From Streptomyces coffeae (lineage in GTDB: Bacteria > Actinomycetota > Actinomycetes > Streptomycetales > Streptomycetaceae), in NCBI RefSeq assembly GCF_016741875.1, contig NZ_JAERRF010000039.1:1-60036 (forward strand): 60,036 nucleotides of DNA. Direction: 5' to 3'. The translations under genes and the position numbers were made by a program. The stretch's first letter is position 1; each line of letters begins with the position of its first letter. The notes below the pieces were generated by a model. The model did not search any database and was not told the DNA's origin. It saw only the letters and a program-made list of their open reading frames with translations. Shown here piece after piece: positions 28,283-38,300 of this stretch.

Positions 28283-29065
28283 TCACGGTGAGGCGGCGGT
28301 CCGCGCCGCGCGCGCGGCGTCGAGTGCCTCGGCAATCACCTTGTTGACCTCGTCCTGGTGGTCGGCGAGGAAGAAGTGGCCCCCGGAGAACACCTCCACC
28401 CGGAAGGCGCCTTCGGTGTGCTCCTGCCAGGCGTGTGCCTCGTCCAGTGTGGTCCGCGGGTCGTTGTCCCCGGTCAGTACGGTGAGGGGGCAGCGGACCC
28501 GGCGGCCCGGCTCGCCGGCGTAGGTCTCGATGGCGCGGTAGTCGCCCCGGATCGCGGGCAGTGCCAAGCTCAGCAGCTCGTCGTTGCCGAACACCGCGGA
28601 GTCGGTTCCGTTGAGCAGTTTGAGCTCGGAGATGATGCCGCGGTCGTCGCGGGTGTGCACCTGCTCGTCCCGTACGGTCGACGGCGCGCGCCGCCCCGAG
28701 GCGAGCACGGTGTGCGGGGAGTTGAGTCCCCGCTGCTCCAGCCGGAAGGCGGTCTCGAAGGCCAGCACCGCCCCCATGCTGTGCCCGAAGAACACGGTGG
28801 GCTTGTCGCTCAGCGCCTGGATCTCCTCGGCGAGCTGGTCGGCGAGCGTGCCGATGTCCTCGATGCAGGGCTCGCGACGCCGGTCCTGGCGGCCGGGATA
28901 TTGCAGGGCGATCACATCGGTGTCGGGGGAGAACCGGACCGACACCGGGTGGAAGAAGCTGGCCGAGCCCCCCGCGTGGGGAAAACAGATGAGCCGGGCG
29001 GTGCTGTCACCAGACGGGTGGTACCGACGAATCCAGGCTGTCGTGGCGTCGTCCTTCGTGTCCAA
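28283..29065 (-). CDS. Type II (editing) thioesterase
   Basis: A 260-aa alpha/beta-hydrolase of the kind that clears misprimed carrier domains in PKS/NRPS systems. Motifs: WIRRYHP near the start, CFPHAGGSASFF, nucleophile in GHSMGA, Asp in TGDNDPRT, and His in SGGHFFL. I place the start at TTG 29065 after GAGG, which gives the usual roughly 10 residues before WIRR; the frame is open further upstream, so the start is uncertain. It is divergent from the glycosyltransferase-fusion gene and could serve the PKS, the NRPS or both. Confidence 0.92.
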   Translation of the reverse strand: MDTKDDATTAWIRRYHPSGDSTARLICFPHAGGSASFFHPVSVRFSPDTDVIALQYPGRQDRRREPCIEDIGTLADQLAEEIQALSDKPTVFFGHSMGAVLAFETAFRLEQRGLNSPHTVLASGRRAPSTVRDEQVHTRDDRGIISELKLLNGTDSAVFGNDELLSLALPAIRGDYRAIETYAGEPGRRVRCPLTVLTGDNDPRTTLDEAHAWQEHTEGAFRVEVFSGGHFFLADHQDEVNKVIAEALDAARAARTAASP

Positions 29066-29297
29066 GTTTCCTCGGTCCCTTTCCGGTCGCGATGTCCGCC
29101 TGACGCCCAGTGAAGACGGCGCCGCGCCCGGAAATCCCCAGTCTCGCCTCACCTTCCATACCGCGGGCCATGGAGCGCTCGGTGTTGCGCGGAAGCTGGG
29201 GATTTGCCTGTCGCCGCCCGATAAGACTCCTCGCAGCCGAAGGAGGACGGGAAGCCTGCTCACGGGTGAGCCCGTGCGAAAGACTCCAGGAGGAGAT

Positions 29298-29405
29298 GTG
29301 CACAGCACCCCCATAGGCCCGATTCCGGGGCGGACGGCCGCCCCGGGACAGCCGGTGCGGCCCCGCGGCCTCGTCGTTCTTCCCGCCATGGGGGCGAACC
29401 GATGA
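29298..29405 (+). CDS. Small 35-aa ORF coupled to the glycosyltransferase-fusion gene
   Basis: GTG 29298 has a near-ideal Shine-Dalgarno site (AGGAGG, 4-nt gap), and its TGA overlaps the next ATG (ATGA). The peptide is Pro/Gly-rich (starts HSTPIGPIPGR, ends LPAMGANR) and matches no family I know. It may be a leader that sets translation of the next gene, or a genuine small peptide. An ATG two bases upstream opens only a 6-codon frame. Confidence 0.5.
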   Translation: MHSTPIGPIPGRTAAPGQPVRPRGLVVLPAMGANR

Positions 29406-32053
29406 CGCTACTCGCCGACCGCCTGCGGGAGTTCGTCGTGGGATGCCTGGAAGAGCTGCACACGACACACCTCCCGGGCTTCCGTATCCCGAGGGTGTTC
29501 GGCGGGCACCAGGTCGAAGCCGATGTGCGCGCGGATCTTGCCTTCACCCTTGGGCTGCTGGGTACCGGAGGGGTTTCCCGGGTCGCGGGCATGCCGGTGG
29601 AGGACGCGTTGCGCACCGTCCTCGCCCCGACCGATGGACAGGGCACTCACACCTTCGCCTCCTACCGCGTGGCGGAGACCGTCGCACGCTACGGGCCGTT
29701 CGACGGGAACCCCCTGCTGGCGCAGCTGACCGCCGCCCAGCGCAGCGAGATAGCGGCTGCCTGCGACTCCCTGTCCTTCCTGCCGCTTCTGGACGCGGGG
29801 CTCCCGCGCAACTACGCCGCGGTCCTGGCGCGCTGTGAAGCGGGCCGCCAAGCGCTGGGTCTGCCGATCGACCTGGATGTGCTCGACGACCTGACAGCCC
29901 GGACACGCGACCTCCTGACCGCCAACTCCCGCGGCTATCTCGACGACTCGTACCAGGGCGATGGCCGCTTCGATATCTACACCGCGGATGTCTACCTCTT
30001 CACCGAGCCACTGGCCGCCGGTTTCGGCGATGCCTGGACCGCCGGGGCCGCCAACGCTCTCCGCCTGGTCGAGTCGGTGATCAGCCGCAACGGAGCGGCC
30101 GTCACCTGGGGCCGTTCGACCGGTGCACTCGCCCTGTGCCTGACCGTGGAGCTTGCGGGACTGGCCGCGTGCCACCGGCTGGTCGCCGAGGACGCGATCG
30201 GCGAGTGGGTCGGGCGCGCCGAGAACGCTTTCGCCCATCTGCGCACCTGGTTCCCCGGCGGTCTGGTGGCCGCGCACCAGTACCGTTCGACCGACGCCTA
30301 CCGGGGTTCGAACGCCCGTCTTCAGATGACCCTGGACTGTCTGGGTAAACTGGCCGACGCCGCCAACTCGCTGGACCGCCTGGCCGGACGCACCCCCCTC
30401 ACGGCCGACCGGGACGAGCTGGTGTGGTTCGACGAGTCCCGGAACTCGGGGGTGTGGTCCTACCGGTCCAGGGATCTGGCCTTTGTGCTGCCGCTGGTCG
30501 GCGGCAGCCTGAGCGAGTATCTCGCCGCCCCGCGGAATCCTGGTCTCTTCGAGGTCCCGGTCGACAGCGATCTTGTCACCGGTCTGCCGATGGCGATACG
30601 CCACCAGAGCCGTTTCACGCCCGCGGGCCTTCCCGTATCGGTGCGCAAGGTCCCCCACGGCATAGAGGTCGAACACATCGGATGGGTGCAAGCCGGTCAG
30701 CTCGATGTGCCGGCCGACCGTCCGGTGCTCGGCGGTCGGCGACGGGCCACGTACCAGGTCGAGGGAGCGACGCTACGGGTGGCGGAGGATCTGCGGTTCG
30801 ACACGGTCCCCGATGCCCTGTCCCTCCAGGTGGCGGAGACGACGGACCGCCCGTTGAACGTCCGGTTCGAGACCACGGGCGACGACCACGTCACGACGGT
30901 CGACACCAGTGGACTGACGGAATACCGCAGCAGCTGGGCCGAGTTGCCGGCGGTGCACCAGGTGGACCTGGAGCCCACCTCCCGTGTCCGGTTCCGCTGG
31001 TCGGTCTCACCGCGGCTCCGGATCATGACGACGGCCCACTTCGACGCATACGACGCCAGCCTCTACGAACCGCTCGCCGGCCGGATCGTACACGGACCGA
31101 CGCCCCAGGAGGTGTACTGGGGAGACACCGCGGCGCTGGACGGCTGGGACCAGTTCCACCTGCACTGGCCGGAATATCTCTACTGGCCGTCGCACCCCCG
31201 CCTGCTGCCGGATCACATTCCGCCGTGCGAGCCGAGCGCTCATCGGGCACTGATCGCCCTGCTTCAGGAGAACGGCGTGAAGATCGTCTGGACGCAGCAC
31301 AACCTCGTCCCGCACCACCGGATACCGAACGACGAGGAGGTCTACGCGCAGTGGGCGGCGGCCGCCGACACCGTCATCCACCACAGCGAGTACGGGAAGG
31401 CTCGCGTGCTCGAACGCTACGCATTCGGTGAGCACACCCGGCACTGGGTGATCCCGCACGGGCACGCCGGCAATCCGCTCCCCGAAGACATCACGATCCA
31501 GCGGCAGGAGGTCGAGAAGTCTCTGGGTCTGCGGCCGGGTGTGCTGCGCCTGGCCGTCATCGGCGCACCTCGGCGCGAGAAGCGCGCCGATCTGGTGATG
31601 GAGGCGGTCGCGGCGTCGGCGCGGGACGATATCGAACTCCTCGTCCTCTCCTCGGCCCGCGGCCGGCAGGTGCCGGACGACCCGCGCATCGTGGCCTTCC
31701 CCTACGACCATGTGCCGCAGGAGGAGTACAACCGGCGCCTGGCCGCCATCGACGTGTTGGTGATGCCTTTCGACGAGGGAATGCTCACGACCGGGACGGT
31801 CGGGGACGTCGTGGGTGCGGGCCTGCCGGCCTTGGTGTCCTCCTGGCCGTTCCTGACGGAATATCTCGGCGACGCGGGCATCTGCTATGGCTCGTCCGCC
31901 GAGGACCTCAGGCGGTGCATCGATGGATTGGATGAGGCCCAGCTCCGTCATGCCCGGGAGGCGGCCGTACGGCTGCGGCCGGTCTACGACTGGAAGCGCG
32001 TGGCCGAGCTCCACCTCGCCGTTCTGGAGGATCTCGGCACGGCGAAGCTGTAG
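29402..32053 (+). CDS. Fusion protein: toroid/beta-sandwich-like N-terminus with GT4-type glycosyltransferase
   Basis: An 883-aa protein. Residues about 1-380 are helix-rich with paired-helix character, and about 390-550 are beta-rich; together they recall (alpha/alpha)-toroid plus beta-sandwich carbohydrate-active enzymes, but I cannot name a family. From about 555 it is a GT-B glycosyltransferase: a Trp/His-rich stretch (FHLHWPEYLYWPSH), VWTQHNLVPHH, VIPHGHAGN, a Rossmann-like VIGAPRREKRADL, and a donor-site region MPFDEGMLTTG...GAGLPALVS. The start has a GGGGG site and overlaps the small ORF. Upstream of an NRPS it may glycosylate that product or build a glycan-like moiety. Both partners in one chain is unusual. 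Confidence 0.8.
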   Translation: MTLLADRLREFVVGCLEELHTTHLPGFRIPRVFGGHQVEADVRADLAFTLGLLGTGGVSRVAGMPVEDALRTVLAPTDGQGTHTFASYRVAETVARYGPFDGNPLLAQLTAAQRSEIAAACDSLSFLPLLDAGLPRNYAAVLARCEAGRQALGLPIDLDVLDDLTARTRDLLTANSRGYLDDSYQGDGRFDIYTADVYLFTEPLAAGFGDAWTAGAANALRLVESVISRNGAAVTWGRSTGALALCLTVELAGLAACHRLVAEDAIGEWVGRAENAFAHLRTWFPGGLVAAHQYRSTDAYRGSNARLQMTLDCLGKLADAANSLDRLAGRTPLTADRDELVWFDESRNSGVWSYRSRDLAFVLPLVGGSLSEYLAAPRNPGLFEVPVDSDLVTGLPMAIRHQSRFTPAGLPVSVRKVPHGIEVEHIGWVQAGQLDVPADRPVLGGRRRATYQVEGATLRVAEDLRFDTVPDALSLQVAETTDRPLNVRFETTGDDHVTTVDTSGLTEYRSSWAELPAVHQVDLEPTSRVRFRWSVSPRLRIMTTAHFDAYDASLYEPLAGRIVHGPTPQEVYWGDTAALDGWDQFHLHWPEYLYWPSHPRLLPDHIPPCEPSAHRALIALLQENGVKIVWTQHNLVPHHRIPNDEEVYAQWAAAADTVIHHSEYGKARVLERYAFGEHTRHWVIPHGHAGNPLPEDITIQRQEVEKSLGLRPGVLRLAVIGAPRREKRADLVMEAVAASARDDIELLVLSSARGRQVPDDPRIVAFPYDHVPQEEYNRRLAAIDVLVMPFDEGMLTTGTVGDVVGAGLPALVSSWPFLTEYLGDAGICYGSSAEDLRRCIDGLDEAQLRHAREAAVRLRPVYDWKRVAELHLAVLEDLGTAKL

Positions 32054-32304
32054 GACGGACCGGCCACCGATCGGTCGGCGGTTCGCCGTCGGCCTCGGAA
32101 ACCTCCCTTATGGATTCGGACAATCTCCGGTTCGGGGCGGTGAGCGGGTGACGGAGGCTGCGCGTTCCGGCTGACGGAACAGATCACTCCGGTTGATCGT
32201 CGCGCTGCCGGATCTGGTATGTGCGGGGGGGCCACGCTCGCGGTGCCTGGCGTGATTTGCCCCGCTGGGGTACGGGCCTGCCGCGGTTCTACTCATGGGT
32301 AGGC

Positions 32305-35300
32305 ATGATGTTGATCATGACGAGGACCGCGGCTGTCGGAGCAGCCTTCCGTGTAACGCAGGGGAACGAACACAGGCGGAGCCCGCTGACGGCGTATCAA
32401 CGGGATATCTGGGCCGCCAGTTCCCAGGCTCCGGAATCACCGCAGTTCAACTGCGTCCTCCACGAACGTCTGCGAGGCGGCGTCGACCACGGCGCGCTCG
32501 CCGAGTGCGTCGAGAACGCGCTGTACCGCCATGACACCTTCCGGCTGCGGTTCGGTGAGCACGCGGGGGCGCCCTTTCAGTGGGTGGCGGGCGAGGTCAT
32601 CCGGGTCAGCACGGTCGACCTCACCCAGGAGCCCGAACCGGACGTCGCGTGCGCCGATTGGATGCGGCGCTCGATGGCGACGGCACTGCCGCTCGCGGAC
32701 GGTGGTGCCCTGGTCGAGGCCACGCTGCTGCTGGAGAGCCCGGACGTCACACATCTGCACATCAAGGCGCACCACATCGTCGCCGACGGCTGGACCGTCA
32801 ATGAGCTGAGCCACGAGATCCTGGAGGATTACGCGCGGGCCACGGGCGCCGGCCAGGAGCCCACCGGCCGCCGCGCGCCCTCCTCCTACCTCGCGTTCGT
32901 CGAGGAGGAAGCCGCCTACCGCGCCGGTGCCGAGGGCGACCGTGCCTTCCACCGGGAAGCCCTCGCCGGCGTGGCGCCCGCGCTCTTCACGCGCACGGCG
33001 GGCGGGAGCGGACGCGGCCGCCACTCGTTCATCGTCGAGGGCCGTCTCGCCGACCGGGTCCGCGCCGCCGGGCTCTCGCCGTTCGCGTATATCGCCGCCA
33101 TGTTCGGTACCTGGCTGACGCGGCTGCACCGCAGCGAAGAGGTGGTCCTTGGCGTCCCCTTCCTCAACCGGCCGGAGGATCACCACAAGGACGTCCTCGG
33201 CCAGTTCGCCAACACCCTGCCGCTGCGGGTCGCGGCACCCGGCGGGCGGACGGTGCGGGAACTGGTCGCCGAGACCCAGGACGCGACCTATGCGCTCCGG
33301 CGCCACGAACGACTCGCGCTGGGCGACGTCCAGCGCGAACTGCCCCTGCCGGCCGAGGGACCCCGCCAGCTCTTCGATGTGACGGTCTCCTACCTGCACT
33401 GGTCGCGACCGGCACCGATACCGGGGGTCGAACGGCAGACGGCCATGATGGCCCCCTCACACGAACAGGACGCCCTGGGCGTCATGGTCTGTGCCTTCGA
33501 CGACACGGCCGACATCCGCATCGACCTGGACTACGCCCTCGACGTCTTCGACGAGGACCTGCCCATCGCCTCGGTCGCCGGCCACCTCGGGACGTTGCTC
33601 GCACACGCAGTGGACGAGTTGGACCGGCCCGCCTCGGCCGTTGCGATGCTGACGCCCGTCGAACACCGGGACCTCACCGCGGTGCGCAGCCACGGTCCCC
33701 AGGTGCCCTATGCGGACGAGGCCACGCTGCACGGCCTGTTCGAGGAGCAGGCGGCCCGCCGCCCCCGGCAGACCGCCGCCATCGGCGCCACGGGCGAGAC
33801 CCTGACCTATGCCGAACTGGACGAGCGGGCCAACCGGGTCGCCCGGGCCCTGCGGGACGAGGGCGTCGGCCCGGACGACCGGGTCGCGGTGATGATGGAG
33901 CGGGGGCCGCGGCAGCTGGTGGCGCTCCTCGGCACGCTGAAGTCCGGGGGTGCGTATGTACCGGTGGACCGCGACTACCCGTCCGAACGCGTGTGGTTCC
34001 TGCTGGAAGACAGCCGCGCCAAGGTGGTGATCGTGGACGGTGACGCCCCCGCCACCGGTGTGCCCGAAGGAGCGGCGGTGCGGCACGTCGAGGACCTGCT
34101 GCACGGCAGCGGTGCCCCGCTGCCGCCGCTCGCCGGCTCGCGCGATCTGGCCTACGTCATCTACACCTCCGGCTCGACCGGCCGGCCCAAGGGCGTGATG
34201 GTGGAGCACCACAGCGTCGTCAACCGCCTCGCGTGGATGCAGCGCAGCTATCCGCTCGGCGATGGTGATGTCCTGCTGTACAAGACGCCGGTCTCCTTCG
34301 ACGTCTCGGTGTGGGAGCTGTTCTGGTGGGCCGTCGAGGGCGCCTCCGTGGCCCTGCTGCCGCCCGGCGGCCAGCACGATCCGCGGGAGATCCTTCGGAC
34401 CATCGCTGAACAGCGCGTCAGCGTCGTGCACTTCGTGCCCTCGATGCTCGGCCCGTTCCTCGACCTGCTCCAGGCATTACCCGAGGCACGCGAGGGCTTA
34501 CGCTCCCTGCGGTACGTTTTCTGCAGCGGCGAGGCCCTGCCGCCGGAGCGGGTCGAGCAGTTCAACCGGGTCTTCGGCATATCCGGTGCCCCGTGCCCGG
34601 TACGGCTGGTGAACCTCTACGGACCGACCGAGGCCACGGTCGACGTCTCGTACTACGACTGCCCGGGCGATCCCGCTCGGAGCGTCGCGCGGGTCCCGAT
34701 CGGCCGGCCGATCGACAACACCCGGCTGTACGTCCTGGGCCCCGGCGACCTGCCCCAGCCGGTGGGCGTCGCCGGTGAGCTGTGCATCGGTGGTGCCGGT
34801 GTCGCGCGGGGCTATCTGGACCGCCCGGAGTTGACCGCCGAGAAGTTCGTCGCTGACCCGTTCGTGCCGGACGGTCGCCTCTACCGCACCGGTGACCTCG
34901 CACGATGGCTGGCGGACGGCACCCTGGAGTACCTCGGGCGAATCGACGGCCAGGTCAAGATCCGGGGCAACCGGGTGGAGCCGGGTGAGGTGGCCGGCGC
35001 CCTGCGAGCGGTCCCCGGCGTCCGCGACGCCATCGTGGTGGACCACACCGATGCCGCCCGCGGCATCCACCTGGCCGGCTACTACGTCGCCGACGCCGCC
35101 ATCGATCCGGTGCGGTTGCGCGAGCTGCTCGCGAGGACGCTGCCGGCGTTCATGGTGCCGGCCCGCTTCCTACGGATCGACGCCATTCCGCTGACCCCCA
35201 ACGGCAAGGCCGACCGCCGTGCGCTGCCCCCGCTTTCGGACACCGCGGACACCGCGACCGGGCCACAGCCGCGCAACCCCACCGAGGCCGCCCTGGCCGA

Positions 35301-38300
35301 GATCTGGGCCAGGGTGCTGGACCGGGAGACCGTCGGCGTCCACGACGACTACTTCACGCTCGGCGGCGACTCGATCCTCATGCTCAAGGTGCGGGCCGAG
35401 GCCGAGGCACAAGGCCTGCGGTTCTCCCTCACCGACCTCATGCACCACCCGACGGTGGCGGGTCTGGCCACCTGCGTCCAGAGCCGGCCGGCACCGTTGG
35501 GCGAGGGTGCCCCCGCGCCGTTCGCCCTCGTCTCCGGCGTGGACCGGGCCCGTCTGGAAGGTGCCGAGGACGCCTGGCCGCTCACGCGGCTCCAGCTCGG
35601 CCTGCTTTACCACAGCCGCAGGCATGAGACCTCCGCCACGTACAAGGACGTCTTCCAGTACACGCTCGAACTCCCCTGGGACGAGGACGCGTTCCGCCGG
35701 TCGTTCGACAGGCTGGTGGCACGCCATCCGGTGCTGCGCTCCGCCTTCGACCTGGCGGGCTTCTCCGAGCCGTTGCAGATCGTCGGCGCGCCCGAGCCCG
35801 GTGGCCTGGACATCGTCGATCTGCGCTCGCTCGACAGCGCCGCGGCCGACGCCGAGGTGCGCGCGCACATCGACGAGCGCCGCCGCCACGCCTACGCCTT
35901 CGACCGGGCGCCGCTGTACCTCTTCCGGGCACATCTCCGGCCCGAGGCTGTCGACCTGGTCCTCAGCTTCCACCACGCACTGCTCGACGGCGGCAGTGTG
36001 GCCAACCTCCTCCAGGAACTCCTCCAGGACTATGCGCACGGCCTGGGACTCGGCATCGGCCCCGTCGACGGCACGGCGCCGCCCTCGGCCGCGTGCCATG
36101 TACAGGCGGAGCTGGCGGCCCTGGGGTCCGCGGAGGCGCGGCGGTACTGGAAGGAGAAGCTGGCCGGCTGCGAACCCCCGCAGACGGAGACGTTCCGGGC
36201 GCACCTGCCGGGCACCGGCCGGGAGCCGTCCGCGCACCGCGCCGACCTGCCCGACGCGCTGGTCGCACAGGTGCGGCGGTTCGCCGCCCAGCACGACCTG
36301 CCCCTCAAGTCCGTGCTCTTCGCGGCGCACTGCCTGACGCTGGCCACGTTCGCCGGTGCCGGCACCCGCGAGGTGACCACCGGTCTGATCACCCACGGAC
36401 GGCCCGAGCTCGCCTGCGCGGAACGCACCGCCGGACTCTTCCTGAACACGGTGCCCCTGCGCCTGGACGTGGCGCAGGCCGCATGGCTGGACGTGGCGCG
36501 TGAGGCCCTCCGGCAGGAACAGGACAGTCACCCCCACCGCCGCTACCCGCTCAGCGCCATCCAGGAGGACCACGGCGGCCCCGTCCTGGACACCGCCTTC
36601 AACTATGTGCACTTCCACCAACTGTCCGACGTCCTCCGGCTCCCGGACGTGCGGCTACGGGACTTCCGTACCTGGGAAGAGACCAGCTTCCGGCTCCTGG
36701 TGAACGCGGTCACCGAACCGGACGGCGCGGGTGTGTGGCTGCGGATCGACTGCGACGGCGACGGGTTCTGCGCCGACCAGGCCCGCGTCTTCGCCGACGG
36801 GTACCGCAAGATCCTGCGGAGGATGGTGGAGGACCCGCACGGGGAGCCCGAAGTCGCCTTCCTCGCGGACCGGCCGGTCCTCGCCCGAGCCACGTCCCAG
36901 CCCACCGTCGTCGAACGCGTTACGCGGCAGGCGGCCCGCATCCCGGACGGCACGGCCCTGGTGATGGGGGAGGAGCGGTGGAGCTACGCCCGGCTGGCCC
37001 GGACGGCTGACCGGGTGGCCCGGCGCCTGTGCGCACTCGGCGCCCCGCCCCAGGCCCGGATCGGGATCGCCATGGACCGCTCACCGCAGACGATCGCCGT
37101 GATCCTGGGAGTGCTGCGGGCCGGGTGCGCCGTGGTGCCCCTGGACACCGGCTACCCGGCCCAGCGGCTGGCCACGATGCTGGAACAGGCCCTGCCCTTC
37201 CGCGTCATCGCCCATGCCCCCTATGCCCACCTCGTCGGCGACCCGTCGCTGCTGCTGTCCGCCGCGTCGGTGACCGAGTCGGCCCCCGGCCCCGTCGTGG
37301 AGCCACCGGCGGAAATCCCCGCCGAGAGCACTGCCTACGTCCTGTTCACCTCCGGCTCCACCGGCCGGCCCAAGGGCGTCACCATGCCGCACCGTTCCCT
37401 GGCCGGCCTGGTCGCCTGGCAGATACACGCCACGAGCGGTGCCGTGGGCGGCGCCACCCTCCAGTACGCGCCCCTGAGCTTCGATGTGTCCTTCCAGGAG
37501 ATCTTCTCCACGCTGTGCTCCGGCGGCACACTGCACCTGGTGGGCGACGCCGAGCGGCGTGATATGCCGGAGCTGCTGCGGCTGATCGACCGCGCGGGCA
37601 TCGAGCGGGTCTTCCTCCCCTATGTGGCACTCCAGCAACTGGCGGAGACCGCACAGGCGTTGGGCATCGTCCCCCGTGCCCTACGGGTGCTGATCTCCTC
37701 CGGCGAACAGCTGCGCGTCACCCAGGAGATCCGCAGGCTGTGCGCCGCGCTCCCGGACGTCGTCCTGGAGAACCAGTACGGGCCGACGGAGACCCACGTC
37801 GCCACCGCCTTCACCATGACCGGGGACCCGGCCGCGTTCCCCCCGCTGCCCCCGATAGGACGCCCCGTCGACGGCGCCGAGGCATATGTGCTGGACGACC
37901 GGCTGCGCCCGGTGCCCGCCGGAGCGCGCGGCACCATCCACCTCGGCGGCAGCTGTCTGGCCGACGGCTACGAAGGGCGCCCCGACCTCACCAAGGAACG
38001 CTTCATCCCGCATCCCTTCGCGGGAGAGGAGAGGATGCTCTACGACACCGGGGACCTCGGTCTGGTACTGCCCGACGGGACGATCGCGTACGCCGGGCGG
38101 GCCGACACGCAGGTCAAGGTGCGCGGCTTCCGCGTGGAACTCGCCGAGGTGGAGCTGGCCCTCACCGATCTCGCCGGGCTGTTCCCGGGCCTGCGCGACG
38201 CCGCGGTCGTGGCCCGGCGGCACGAGAACGGCGACTGCCTCCTCACGGCCTTCCTGATGGGCGAAGGCACCAGCTCGGACCTGACCGGCATTCGCGAGCT

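Noticed and set aside
29296..29316. ATG opening a 6-codon leader before the 35-aa ORF
   Set aside because: The ATG is only 2 nt from the AGGAGG site, too close for initiation; the overlapping GTG has proper spacing.
32221..32304. Upstream N-terminal extension of the NRPS
   Set aside because: About 28 residues with no C-domain similarity and no site before the upstream start; the normal C-domain start lies after 32305.
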